From Cylindrobasidium torrendii FP15055 ss-10 (Eukaryota > Basidiomycota > Agaricomycetes > Agaricales > Physalacriaceae), in contig KN880473.1 of the NCBI GenBank assembly GCA_000934385.1, positions 1 through 64,000 of the forward strand: a DNA stretch of 64,000 bases, read 5' to 3'. This document shows, one piece after another, positions 22,093-35,360 of this stretch; the first letter of the stretch is position 1; every line of letters begins with the position of its first letter. The notes below the pieces were generated by a model that worked only from the letters and a program-made list of their open reading frames with translations, did no database searches and had not been told where the DNA came from. The translations under genes were made by a program, and so were the position numbers.

Positions 22093-24186
22093 GGTGGCTA
22101 CTTGCAAAAAGGCGGAGAACCCTGCGCAGAGAGTGACACGCTAGTCAAAACAAGGCTTTCTCTTGCGCTTCGCCGGCTCGTCCGGCGGTTTTGTTTCTCT
22201 CCTCCGGCTCGATATTAAAGACGGCGGCAATGCTCGCAAGGTCGGTAGAAGCGATGTTTGTTATAGCAGAATAGCTCAAAAAGACGGAACCCTAAGCCGT
22301 ACGGGCTCGTGCACAGGATTGGACTAATTAATGAAAGGATGCATTATCAGGCATGAGAGCATCGAGGATCACAGCAAAATTGACGAACATCAATCGTCAA
22401 GCTTCAAGGTGTAAAACGAGGGAGAAAAAAACAATGTTCAAGAAAAGCAGAGCGCTCCAGTCCGGTCGATGTAGTCAGAGGGAAAGCAAAAGTTCTCATA
22501 TACCTCCGTTATGGCCATAAGCATTCGGATCTTTCCGAAATCCATTTACGCACTCTCCGTCCTCCGCTCACCATGATAACATCGCATCTTTTGACTACCC
22601 AGAAACCCGCTCGCCTTAGCCTCACTAATCGCTGTTCTCAGGGTGAGTGGCACCAGTCTGGTTTGCGAGTGTAAAGCGTATCCTGGAAAGATTTGAGCCT
22701 CGTGTACTCTGCGCGCTATTCTCGTCCATTTGGATACCATTTCACCCTGATATCGGTGTACCGCAGAAACATGTGCCGGCAATTATGAAGTAATATACCT
22801 TGCTCGCCGCTGATGAACAGACCCTGCGAGAGTCCCCATGCTTGTTCCGTTGCCTATTTATCCGAAAGATCTGTGGTACAGTTAGTGTCTTTTATCAAAG
22901 ACTTCAAAGAGATATTCGTTGTGTGGCGTGCCGACACGGCATAGTTTGAATCTGATGGCTCAAGCCTTTTTTGTCTTCTTAGTTTTCGAAGCGCATACAG
23001 TCCATTGTTATATGTGCTCCGCGACAAGCGTGAGAATCATGCCGTTTCACTCTTCTATGGGACGTTTGAACTCCTTATTTGAGTTGTCCACAGTCTGGGT
23101 CCGTGTATTCGTTGTCGATTTTGCTCGAGGCATGTCAAGTCCCAGCGGAGTTTGGAGCCTGTCAATAGTTGTGCCTCGGGGATCTCGGACTACATCGTTT
23201 GAGGGCTACCGTTTTGTTTGAGGGCCGGCGGAGATTCCCACGGGAGGAAGACCTTATTGAGTAGATTATATGTGCGGCGCTGGGTGAAACCTACCTCGGG
23301 CTGGGCATCCTCGATCGCAGTCATTTGTTCTTGATGCCAAATCAGGCAAGTATTCCAACCAACTGTAAGCTCTGCGTCATTGAATTTGTTTTAGTCGTCC
23401 AGAAAAGCTCTGGGAATCTAGCGCGAACCGTCCTAGGACCCATGCCTTTGTTGCCTAAAGAAAACCTCCCTACTCAATGTGGGCGTGCTTGAGAACAGCA
23501 CCATCGGATGTGCGCAGAAGCATTTTAATTCCATCCGTACCTATTAGGTGCCGACAGGCGAGTGCCAGCGTGACATTAAGGCTTTACTAGTACACACAAT
23601 GATATATATGGCCTGAAGTCTGCTAGCGACAATGGAACGATATTCCAATTTCGTCCGTTATGTGGCTCGTATCGCTGCAAGTGCTACCGAAGTGACTATG
23701 GATGGGGAACTCACGTTGTAAAAGGTTGCAGAAAGGATTGCTAACATGGACGCCGCGTGGACGCCTCACTTTTTGCAATCAGAAAAGGACCAATGGGGCC
23801 AGGCATGTAGCCGAGGGACCATCGGCTCGCAACTTAGTCGGGCTACTTGTGGAAGTGGTTTGAAAGAGGTTTTTTGCATTCTTGTTGCACAGGTATGTTA
23901 TGAGCATCTGTAATACCGTGACCATTCATGCTGTATTGAACAAATATGGCTAGCCAAGCGAAATTGGCTCAATATGTGAGCTAAAACCAGTTTTCTGAGG
24001 GTTTGAATTGGCATCATAAGCTCTTTGATAGGGCTACTGGTGTATCACTCACATGAGTTGTCACTGTGTCGGGATGAGGCGCCACGAAATCCACGCGAGC
24101 AATCAGTTGCGATCGGATCTAATGACGCGAAACCCGTTGTCGTTACCCTTGCTTAACTCCAAACTCTCCCTCTTACCGTGACGACC
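22093..24186. other. Long intergenic region
   Basis: About 2.1 kb between divergent genes. No coding frame with family features, no RNA gene, transposon or long repeat seen. It may hold a large upstream control region for the TEA-domain gene. Confidence 0.5.
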
Positions 24187-24883
<697 letters not shown>

Positions 24884-25608
24884 TCTGACTCTGCCCAAAA
24901 CCAATCGAACTCGTGTATAGATAAGTACAATGAAACTGTTGTAATATTCTGGACATATTCTTGCACTCATATACCCCACCTCTCGATGATAAGCACTACG
25001 CGCGGAAACCTGCTTTCCCGAATGACAACAAGCCACGCCCCGTCCAGTTTCACTAGGTACATCCATTCATCGTGGATGCCCGATCCATTATCACCCTCTC
25101 GTCGCTTCCTTTCTGTCTCCCATGTAACAGACCCTAACGTTTTTCCACGTCAAAGAATTCTCGCCTTGTTAGTTGTTCTGTGTGCAGTGGACAGCGAAGA
25201 ACCCGTTCCAACAACATCCCTCGCTGAGGCCTGACGTTGCCCATTTTCCCCTCAGTCCGTTCGTGTCGAATCTGGCTCGCTAGCATCTCAGGCTCGCCAA
25301 CTTCCCTCCCCACAAAGGCTGAGTTAAGTAAATGGCTGATAACTTTCTGAATCATTAGTCCGTCGGTGCCAGGATGAGAATGGGTTCTGTCTCCATTGAC
25401 TGAACTCTTTATTCGCTACTGAGTCTACCCGTGTGCTCTCAACATCAACGTCTTTACGTTTGGCATATCTTGGCCTTTCGTCCCCTTTCAAGCAAATTCC
25501 AAAATATGCTTTTCGTCGAGCATTACGTAGCGTGCGAACTCTCCCACAGAAGACTACAGCCTCGAGGCAATCGATGGGCACTTCTTTGCCTCCTACCATC
25601 ATCGCGCC
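24884..25608. other. Intergenic region
   Basis: About 0.7 kb between lumazine synthase and the BTB gene. Open frames here are shadows without motifs. Confidence 0.5.
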
Positions 25609-26589
25609 ATGTCGACTGCCGTTACAATCCCAGACTCTGGAAATCCTCCCGACATTGCTCTGCGATCGTCCGATGGCCTGGTCATCCGTACGCACAAAAC
25701 TGTTCTCATGTACGCTTCCGAGTTTTTCAACAATCTCCTCGCCGACGGGCGCCCCGAGGATACCTTTGAAAACCTTCCCCTCTGTGCCATGCCAGAGAAC
25801 GGCATTGTCCTCCAAGCCATTGTCATGCTTTGCGCTCCCGTTCACGTCGAAGCGCAAGATTTACTACCAGCACTCTCCAACGGATCGAGGCTCCAGGACG
25901 CACTCGACAAGTACATGATGGAGCAACCGAGTCGCCGACTCACAGCGTTTTTCCGATCTTATAGCAGAAGCTTGGTTGAAACGGAGCCACTACGCGCTTT
26001 CGCCGTTGCAGACGCATTCAATGTCGATGATGTCCTACTTGCGGCAGCACGAAACACGCTAAAAACACCCATCTCATCATGGCCCCCCTCTCCTCCAGAG
26101 CTTATGATTATGTCCCCCATGCGCTACCACAAGCTCGTGCGATACTTTCAGAAGTGCGTTGCGGCGGCGTCTGCTTCATTGAATAATTGGGACGAGATAA
26201 GATACGGACATTGCACAGAATGCGGAGTGTCATTAACTCCAGAGTATGGACCATCGAGCGATACGAGCTATACAGTCCGGCCTTCAACACCGGCGACCAC
26301 AGCTGGTTTTCATAGCAAGTTCCAATCAAGTTGGATCGCGGAAAAAGCAAAGGGTATTGTCACCTATGCACCGGGGATCGACATCTCTAGGCCTTTGAAC
26401 AGGATCCTAGCCGAGGCATCTACATGTCGGGGGTCCTGGGAGAATCATCAACGCCGCGTAGACGAAATTGTGGCAGAAGTTGCGCGACGGGTTGATGCAG
26501 CAATTTCCGGTGTGAGTCTCCCTCTCGTGACTCCGTTGGCCCCATGCTGAAAATAATTTGACTCGTAGGTTTCTTTCTATGACGCTTGA
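25609..26589 (+). CDS. BTB/POZ-domain protein
   Basis: Model of 307 aa: exons 25609-26511 and 26569-26589. The N-terminal BTB fold begins PPDIALRSSDGLVIRTHKTVLMYASEFF and continues NLLADGRPED, then PMPENGIVLQAIVMLC-like helices. A helical C-terminal region follows. The intron removes a 3' extension; the last exon adds only VSFYDA. The gene at 46220 is a paralogue with the same domain order and a matching 3'-terminal intron. Single-BTB proteins of this type are numerous in mushroom-forming fungi. They may act as dimerisation or Cul3-ligase adaptor modules, but no partner domain (Kelch, MATH, zinc finger) is present. Confidence 0.8.
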
Positions 26590-26953
26590 TTCAGGTGGGG
26601 AACTCGTCTACGATGTAGTCTCTAGAGGCAGGCGTGGTTGGATACAACATGTAATGACCAAATTGTGCCTCCACGTGAGAACAATGGGAATGAGATCGAA
26701 TCCCATCAAGATCGGTGCGAAACATCGACACGTTTTGCCTTGAGTTACGCGTTGAGTTTGGGGGGATCTTCAAGTCCAAGAACCGCCAATCAAGTCTATA
26801 GCAACTCAGCTGGTAAATGACAAATGAGAATTCTCATAGATTCAAACGTTGAACGGTGGTCAATGAGTAAAAGCTATGTTTAAATAAATGAATGTCCAAA
26901 TATGTGTACTGTAGAAACTATCGGGAGTACTCGTCGTTCCAATTTGGTTCTGT
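26590..26953. other. Convergent intergenic region
   Basis: 364 bp between the BTB and peroxygenase 3' ends. No feature seen. Confidence 0.5.
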
Positions 26954-27969
26954 TTAGGAAGGGCCGACAGTGTCAAGGTCATCACCAGGGCTGGTCCTAA
27001 CCCAAGCGCATTGTCCTTCGACAGGTCCTGGCCACTGAGATGTCTTCAGGATGACCTTCTCGATAGCATGGATGAGATCATTGTTGATCGGGACCTCCGA
27101 ACGCTTCCAGCCTTCCTCAATGGGCAGACGATCCTCCCTGAAGAAAATGTCGACATATCTTGCATTGAGCTCGTCAATATTTGATATTTCAGAGGGACTT
27201 TTGAATATACTCACTCCTTGGGGGCCTCGCCCGTAGTCGGATCGCCCATGACGGCAAGGTACAGCGAGCTTTCGCGAGTACGGATGGTGAGCTCGCTGAG
27301 CGTGTTGTGCGTTGCGTTATTGTCGCGAAGAGACTGCTCGAGGCGGAGACGCTGCACTTCTCCGGCGGACGAGGCGTTGTAGTAGTCCACACCAGGGTTC
27401 GAATTGGCGAGAGTCGTGTAGATGTCCTCGTTGAACTCCCAGTTGCTGCCCAGCGCTTCATCCATGCGGGAGAGCGAGGCATCGTGCTCGACATTTCCGT
27501 GACTGTAAGCATGTAGTATGAGTACAGAGCGAGTGCTGCGTGTCGTCGACATACAGTCTAATATCTTCGAGGCTGAAGGCATCCCAGGCATAAGTCGACG
27601 TCATGAGACTAACTCTGGCGGCGAGGAGAATGACCTCGGGCTGGATGTTATATCCCTCTGTATAATATCAGAAAAAATGATGATCTATCTCAACGTTTGT
27701 ATTCACTGAGCGCGGCGTCCATCATAATGGGGATGGTGATGTTCTTGCCATCCCGGGGAAGATACCCATGATTGGCGAGCCTACCAATACTTGTAAGCGA
27801 TGTTAATTGGAAAGGGGTGCCACAATTACGCATTAAGACCAGGGCATGGGCTCCGAACGTCGCCGTCACCAGGAGCCTGGAAACTGTGTTTGTCTTTGCC
27901 TGGGAAGGCCAAGACGCTGGAAGAGAAAGCAACCGCGGTTGCGAGCAAATAGAACGAGGAGCCCAGCAT
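26954..27969 (-). CDS. Secreted short-type unspecific peroxygenase (heme-thiolate, chloroperoxidase family)
   Basis: Model of 269 aa: exons 27830-27969, 27707-27780, 27555-27657, 27215-27502 and 26954-27158. A signal peptide (MLGSSFYLLATAVAFSSSVLA) is followed by the heme-thiolate motif PCPGLNALANHGYLPRDGK, with Cys42 as proximal ligand. The short-family EHD motif is at 111-113 (HGNVEHDASLSR) and probably binds the metal next to the heme. NxS/T sites suggest glycosylation. These enzymes use H2O2 to oxygenate or halogenate varied organic compounds outside the cell. The length fits the short (about 260 aa) UPO group. A TATA box lies 86 bp upstream of the ATG. All key motifs are intact. Confidence 0.93.
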
Positions 27970-28757
27970 ATCAATCGACTTGTGTTATCGAAGAGAAGAA
28001 AGACAAGTGAGAGTGAGAAAAGAGAAGATAGAGAACTCCAGAATTTAGCTGTGCTTTTATAGACAGTTGCATTTGCCTCGTCACATGTAGCTACTGTTAC
28101 CATGAGTAAGAAAGAAACACCTATTGGCTGCGATGAGGATGGCCAATAGATACGGACACCCTCGGAAGCCTCCAAAACAGGCGATCCATCCGTCGGACCC
28201 GCACAGGCAGCGAAAGCAATGCGTCCTGCGTTTCGAGAGATAGGTTGCAAAAGAGTGATACATCCAGGCTTCCGTCTAAGCTTGCGCACTTCCATGCTCC
28301 GTATTCCGGAAGCTTGTTTGTGTAGTGCTGTGCGTATGGTCATAATGCGCGAATTTACACCGAACACCAAGCCTGAGGCGTGACCGGGGGCAAGGGATAC
28401 ACCGCAGCGGCAAATATCAGCGTCTCCTGCGACATTTCCCTGAGCTGGATAGTTTGTACCCTCGCCAGAATGACGGCTATTCCGGAAAGTAGGATTGATC
28501 CTTTACCTTTGTTTGTTACCATTATTCGTGGTTCGAGACACAACTGGCAAGCAAGAAAAAATAGATCCAACGGCACTAAGAACGACTATAGATCCTAGGC
28601 AATAACACAAAGCATAAGCGATAGCATACAAACATCTGTGTCTTTAGATCAGCGCCCGGCCGAGCAAAGAAGAGGAGAATGTAGACATCCAACCAACAGG
28701 GTCTCAAAAAAATGTCAGGGTATCATACGAAGCATCTCACAGCAATCTACAGTCCAC
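27970..28757. other. Intergenic region
   Basis: Promoter of the peroxygenase gene (TATA at 28055-28061), then the 3' flank of the SH3-TBC gene. No gene seen. Confidence 0.5.
28055..28061 (-). promoter_or_regulatory. TATA box of the peroxygenase gene
   Basis: TATAAAA on the minus strand, 86 bp before the ATG at 27969. Confidence 0.65.
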
Positions 28758-31700
28758 TCAACCAACTTTGGGCAGCGAAATTCCCCTGCCAGCCATCGTG
28801 CCCTTCTTCCTCGTGGCCTCTGCAAGCACCTTCCCCATCCTGCCTCTCTCCTTCCTGATATCATCGTCATTACACCGCACCTTACTGTTCTTCATCAATA
28901 ACTCCTCTACTTTGACGCCATTCAACCTGCTCTGCATAAGCTCGAGCGCCGCCTCTGCGTCCCTGGTAGCCAGCAGGGCCTGTCTCCGCGAACCGTGCAC
29001 CAACAGTGTAACGGCTGTGCGGATGAGCGTAGGTAGCCCGCCTTCGCATAACCACAGATCCCATATGCGTCGTACCGCCTCCTCGTCGTCGAGCCTCCCA
29101 ACAAATGCACCGCGAAGTCCAATTCCACGGGCCAATGTACCGGCGGGTATGCCAAGCGTTGTGAGAAGGTGGTGGCCCAGTGCGGCATCAGTCTTGCTCA
29201 GCGTCCTCGCCAGAAGCTCTCCGTCAATCTCCAGGTTCTGAGCATTCTCAGAGTAGTATGCCCGTAGGTGTGTGTCCATCACGCAGCAGAAAATCCAGAA
29301 TGCGTCTTGTTCTGGGGCAAGACCAAGGAGGAAAGGCAGAACTTGATCCAGTTCTGTAGATCATTTATTATTGGCTTCAGGTCTGGTTGCAAAAACGACA
29401 TACCTTCGCCCCAGCCTACGTCAGGGCACATCCGTCGGTACGCTGCCTTTAGCCTGCCTGGTCCCTCGCCTTCGACCGCATCCAGCAATGCCTTTAACGC
29501 TTCGGTATTTCTACCTCCGGGGCCACCACCACCGAGTCCACCGCCAATCGGCCCTCCTCCACCAGGCCCGTCAGGATGATTTGGCAGCGCTGTCGAGCTC
29601 ACAAATTCCATCCACACCAACCACCTCAAGCTCATCGGGACTCCACCATCCAGAACCAGCTTCTTCAACTTCTTTTTCTTCTTCCCCTCACTCAACGCCA
29701 TGAGAAATTTGCCCTCCCTGTCTCTTGCATCTTTCGCTGGCGGTGGCAGTGTCGGCATTGCAGTGGGCGGGGCAGCCATAGTCGGCGTCGCTGGCACAGA
29801 TGTACTCGGTCGTGAGGGTAGAGAACTGACCGGAGAGTCCATATCAGCTCTCCCCGTAAGCATCTCAAACTCCATACTCTTCACGCTCACACTGACCGCA
29901 CCCACACTGTTCACGCTCTCGCTGTCCATCGACGGCCGCACATTCTGACTGCTCATAGACCCTGCCCGATGGCTTAGGGTCCTTGCCCTCAGATTGGGCA
30001 ACGAGAGTTTCCTATCCGGTTGTGTTGGCGAATGCGATGTCGGCGGGAAGGGGTATCCTCCAGGGCTGTACGATGATGGGGGCAATGGGAACGCCGATAA
30101 CGATGCAGGCGACGGCGACGGCGACTCCACTACGAGTTGGGACATTGACGGAGGCGGGGAAAGAGTCAAGCCCTTCCTCGGCCCTAGCGGAGATGGCGGC
30201 GCCCTCGTGTGCTGCGGTTCATTTCCCGCCGGTATTGAAAGCCTCGGCAAATGCCCTAGCACGGGGCTGTCGCGATCCAATTGCGGTGATGGGGAGGGCG
30301 GCAGGACGGGACTGTCCGTATTCCTACTATCCCTATTATGATGCTCAGACGGTGGTGGAGGAGACATAACTCGTGCCATGGAGCCTAATAGATGATACTT
30401 GTCAGTATCGTGTTATATCCTAAACTTATTACGTGCCCACTCACTTAGGCTCGGGCTCCCTCCTCGACTACTAGGCTGCTGAGGCGGCGGTGGCGACAGC
30501 GTCCTCCTCCCTGCCGCGGGAGCCGGGCCCGCAACTTGTTCCTCTTCCTCCTCAGGCATAGTCGCAGACATCCTGCTCTCCGGCACACGTGTCAATAAAC
30601 TCAACGACCGGCTCGCGCTTCCTGCTGCATATGCCATCGATGGGGTAGGCAATGGACTCTCTCCACGATCCGATGACATCCCCCTCCCATGATTCTGTAG
30701 ATTTCCCATCGAACGACTTGTCTTGAGTGGCGATGATCCAGACGGTGGTACAAACTGCCCCAAACTATCTGCTCTCCTGGGACTTGGCGGCGGCATCTCT
30801 CCAAATCTTGAGGCTCCAGGACTGGGTGGCGGCATCCCAGGACTTGACGGCGGGAAACCTGAACTCGCTGGGCCAGGGCTCGGCGGAATAAGCCTCGGAC
30901 TACCCGGTGGCGGTGGCGACCGCAACGCGCTATTCGACCTCGGTCGTAGGGCCAACTGTCCAGGACTCGGCAACGAAATCGAATTCTTCGCTGAACTAGG
31001 CGCAGAACTTGTTGTTCGCGAGTGGCTTTGGCTTTGGCTTTGCGCAGGCGAATGCCCGGGACTTGGACTACTCCCCGTTGTCTCCACACTTCCCACCCAA
31101 CTTTCAAATCTACCTTTGCCTGGAACCTTGATAGGATCGGGCACATGCACCCTTGACACCCTCTGCTCCTCAGCAACCTGCATCGGCGGATTGACTCTCA
31201 AACCTGTGCCAGGACCCTGCTTTGAATTCGGCATATCCAACGACCGCTTAGCAAGCCTCTCCTGGAATCCCCCGCTTGAGCTGCCTCCATCCGTTGAGCT
31301 GAACGACCCTGTACTTGACCCAAACGAGCCATGTCCATTGAACGCTCTTGTGAACCCGGGAGAAGGTGGAACAGGCGAGTCGAATCGCTTCGCAGCATCC
31401 ATTCCACCGTCGGCATTAAACTCTCCAAAGCTGCGACTCCTTGGGCGTTGTCTCGGCGGAGAGCTGAACTTTGGCGATGGAGGTGCCGGGCTATCCTGCG
31501 CCATCATCGTCGGAGTTCCCTGCCGTGAGCCTGGTCCGGAAGCGTTCATCGTTGATGGTGTCCCCTGCCTCGACACAGGTCCTGAACCTCCAGCTCCGAT
31601 TGGCGGATTGCCCATCGCGCTCGGGCCCCTCAAGTGCGACTGCGAGCTCGCTGCCCTCAACGGGCTGCTCGTCTTCGGCGCAAACCCTGTCATAGGTAGC

Positions 31701-34569
31701 AACGACGGCGGTGGAGGCGCATCCACGCTAAATGTGATCCCCACAGGCCCGTTTGCGTCCGTCAATTCACCATGAATTCGAGCATAGATTGTCGGTCGGC
31801 CAGTCCCTCGAGCCTCGTGCAGTACAGCGAACAAATTACCACCCGTTGCTACAGGTGCTGGTGCTGGAACAGGCGGCGGAGGCGCATCGTCTGATCCGGG
31901 CGCAAATGCAGGGTGCATCATCTGCATGTCAAATGTGCTTTGTCGGATGGCAAGCGCGTTCGGTGACGGTGCAGGAGGCGGCTTCGGTGCACCTGGATGT
32001 GGCATGAACAGGCTCTGTCGTTCACCCTGGCCAACAGGCTGGATACGTTTTCGTATTTGCAAAGGCGGGGTCGCTGGCGGATCCGGCATATGACCAGGCG
32101 TGTGGGGAGTATTAGGTGAGAGTGGCAGAGACTCGGACGATCCAAATCGTGTGTGTAGTAGTGGTGAATTCGACATCAAACTGCTAGGCGAAGGCAAAGG
32201 CGCGGCCAGACTCATCGGCTAAACGACATCAGCTTCCTGCGATGTGCACATTATTGGAAGAACGTACAGCACTCGACGGTGGAGGCAACGCCGGCGGCGC
32301 ACCAGTTCGTTTGAAAGTTTGCTCTTCTCTGTCCTGCTCGCCCACGCTCTCCTTCCGTCGGCCCCATTCCCTCTCCGCTTCCTCTCTCTCGCGTTCATCC
32401 CGTTCCTTCTCCTCCTTGGCCAGACTAGCCAAAGAATGCATCGTACTTCGCTTTTCATCGAACGCCTTCCCACTGCCCATAGTGGAAATCGAGTACCGAT
32501 AGTCATCATAGATATCGCCCCATGGATCGTAAGTGTCCGTGCTCTTGCGGGACTCGCTGAACCGCGCCGATGTCGGCGACAGTGACGGCGGTGCAGGGAA
32601 CTGCGAGCTGTCGGGCGATCCGGTCTTCCCTGGCTCACCCCGAGGCGATTCGGCTTCCTCCGACTCATCCTTCTCCCTCTCGTCAAGATCGGAGTGCTGT
32701 TGCTGTTCGCCAAACGAGGCTAGCGATCTAGACGAATAATGACTCTGCCCATCAGAGAATCCGGCACTTGCAGGTGACATTGGTGGACTACTCGCGAACG
32801 CGTTGGTGATTGTCAATGGATCGTGGTGCTGGTGCTGTCGTGGGCGTCCAAAGGTGTTTACAGAGTGTGCGCCAAGTGAATGGTCGGTCTGGATGGAGTC
32901 CGACATCCTGTGTGTATTGTCGAACGATGTCTGAGGCGCACGAGCAAAGGACTGGATGCTCCCCACCGACCCCGCCGTCTGGTGCGTGCCATCCGATGTT
33001 GGTTGGATGTTGTCGAAAGTGAACGGGTTCTGCGAAGACGGGAATCCTTCCAACGTCGGGCTGTCCGCAGAATCAGAGTATCTACTCTCCTCGGACATGA
33101 CAGAACTACGAATGGACGCAGGATCTGGCAGGTTGATGGATTCTGGATGGGGAGGGTGCGCCGTTCGAGTAGCATTCTCGTCTTCAGAGTCGGAATAATC
33201 ACTCTCATCGGAGCCTCCCCCGAGTAAGGAAAGTCCAATATTTATACCAGCGTCGTCGCCTCCTTCGTGTAAAGCGCTACGAGAACTGTCGTCATAGCGG
33301 TGGGAATCAATTGTTGCCATTGAATCTCTGCCATAACGGTCGGAATCAACTGTGGCCATCGAGTTTCGGGCGTTCTGGTATGCATAGCGAGACTCAAGCG
33401 TAGCGGAGGAATCGCGGCCAGGTTGGAAGACGACAGAATCGTGTCCAGGCTGGAGCACGACGGAATCGTGTCCGGGTTGGAAGACAGAGTCCTGGTCCGC
33501 TTGCATGATGGATTCGCCGTCATCCTCGTCATTTCTTAGCTGGTCGCGAATGGTCTGCATGGGACTTGTAGCCCGACTCTCTGCGTCGTCTGGATTGTTG
33601 ACGATCAAGGACCTCGCGGGTAGCGGCTTTTCCGCAGGACTTGGGCTACGTGTGAGAGGGAGCTTCGCATCTGTATGGTTTCTGTCCTCCGAAAGTGTCA
33701 CCACGACCGTGTCATCCGTCGAATGGTGGCGTGGTATTGGATGTTCGAGGTGGTCAAGATGGTCTATCGCAGAAGGAGAAGTCGGCGACACCTTGAAAGC
33801 ACCCATTCAGCTATTTTTTCTTTTTCTGGAAATGACAGGAGAGGACGCACCGGACTAGAGGGCCCAATTGCACGTCGGAGACTCTCTGGCATATTCGTGA
33901 ACATGCTCATCCGCTCTGGGCTCGGGCTGCGGACCGCAATCTTCAGACGCTCAGGCATAGTCTCCGGGAGGGTGGATATTGGGTCCTCATCCTGTAGAAA
34001 GGTTGTTTAGCTTGGGCTGCGATATGTGAAGAAGCTTATGCAGGCAAATTGATAGTGACAACAGGTGAAGGCAAGCAAAGCGAGCGTACCGGCATAGGAC
34101 TAGGACTCATCATCATACTCGACGAGGTCCGCAAGCTGGCGGAGCTGCTGGCGCGTTTGGCCATAATCGGCCTTTTGAGCTTCGCGTGGAACCACACGTG
34201 CGCGCCTTGAAAGCGGCCGACGACGCCTTCGCAGTAGCCAAGGTACGTGTCCGGCGGATTTGGCAGCTGCATGAGCACCGTTATTTCGTCGTCCTAAATG
34301 TCCAAGCGTTAGCTCATAAACACGTGCGGTGGCATAGGTGGACAATGAAGCAACGATTAAATCATAGGACGCGTGGCACTAGCCGTATTGAGTGGACAGC
34401 AGTTGCAGGATAGGTAGGGCGCGGGGATGGACCAAGCAGAGGAAACACGCACCTTCAAGAACATGAGATCCTCCGCGTTCTCGGCGACGCAGTCCGCCGT
34501 TGCGGTGCATTTTCCAATGCCGCCCTTCCCTGCGAACCGCGTCCAACGTGCGAGTTCAGCGCCATCCAT
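28758..34569 (-). CDS. Giant SH3 - disordered - TBC (RabGAP-like) protein
   Basis: Model of 1778 aa joining several large open frames: exons 34453-34569, 34090-34293, 33851-33991, 32268-33791, 30445-32218, 29404-30384 and 28758-29353. An N-terminal SH3 domain (about 22-80) reads ADCVAENAEDLMFLKDDEIT and then YLGYCEGVVGRF. About 1400 residues of Ser/Pro-rich disorder follow, with short repeats. The C-terminal TBC domain (from about 1500) starts GGVPMSLRWLVWMEF and continues PEQDAFWIFCCVMD, then EAVRRIWDLWLCEGG. TBC proteins activate GTP hydrolysis by Rab GTPases in membrane traffic. The catalytic Arg and Gln finger motifs are not recognisable here (see findings). Exon 3 to exon 4 uses the donor at 33850 and acceptor at 33792, which keeps the frame. 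Confidence 0.8.
33419..33490 (-). repeat. Coding minisatellite in the SH3-TBC gene
   Basis: Three consecutive copies of a roughly 10-residue unit (QPGHDSVVF and variants) lie in the disordered region, encoded by a 30-nt repeat. Confidence 0.7.
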
Positions 34570-35360
34570 GCGCAGCCGCTATATGTCGCCAAGAATTGTA
34601 TGCAGGCGATGATTATTTGTAGGAGCAGTGTATCTTTCCTGACGTTGATGTTCGTCTTCCGCGTCCGCTGATGGTTGTATATGAGCCTATTAGTCGTCGG
34701 CCCAGTGTTTGTCGGCCTAGTGTGCGTGCGGCCGGGGACAGAGACGAGATGGCGGAACAGAGCCAGGACAGAAAATGATCGGCGGCCTCTCACGTGGGAT
34801 ATGCGCCCGCCGCGTGTGGCGGATTCATGTTTCCTCTCCACCAGGTTCGTCTCAATGTCGCGAGCTAATATCTCAATTTATAGTGCAGCTATAACCATGA
34901 CCGGATTTGTCTATTATCAATAGCAGCTGTTAGACTGCATCATCAACTATTGTGTATACTGTCCACGCTATGTGCTAATATGAACTTTCTTCCAATTAGG
35001 GCCAGCAACAGACTTTTCTCCGCCATTTCTTGCTGATAAAGCAGTATGCATCGCAGGCCTAGCACGACTTCTTCGTGTATTCCAACGTCGAGTCATTTTC
35101 GGGTTTCCTGTTGAGGACGGCGAGTCCGAGCTCAACTACGGTAAAAACCCGTCTTTACCTTTCTGTACCGCGGGCGAGTGTTTGTTTGATACGCGTATAT
35201 GTACCTTGCATTGCCAATTCGGACACATCCTCCAGGATTACTATCACAGTGAGGCATGTATAAAACGAACAACACCTCTCGTCCCACCATCACCATACCC
35301 ATCGGCTAATCCTTGTGTTCGCTCCGACTTCCCATCCGAAAAAAGCATTTCCAAGCCATC
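34570..35360. other. Divergent intergenic region
   Basis: About 0.8 kb between the SH3-TBC and SDR start codons. A TATA box for the SDR gene lies at 35259-35265. Nothing else seen. Confidence 0.5.
35259..35265 (+). promoter_or_regulatory. TATA box of the SDR gene
   Basis: TATAAAA, about 96 bp upstream of the ATG at 35361. Confidence 0.6.

Noticed and set aside
22919..23221. 100-codon open frame in the region between the TEA and lumazine synthase genes
   Set aside because: Composition and codon use do not resemble neighbouring genes; no motif.
29420..33806. Several separate Pro/Ser-rich genes on the minus strand
   Set aside because: Short introns join them in frame to the SH3 exons upstream and the TBC exons downstream, with total length divisible by three.
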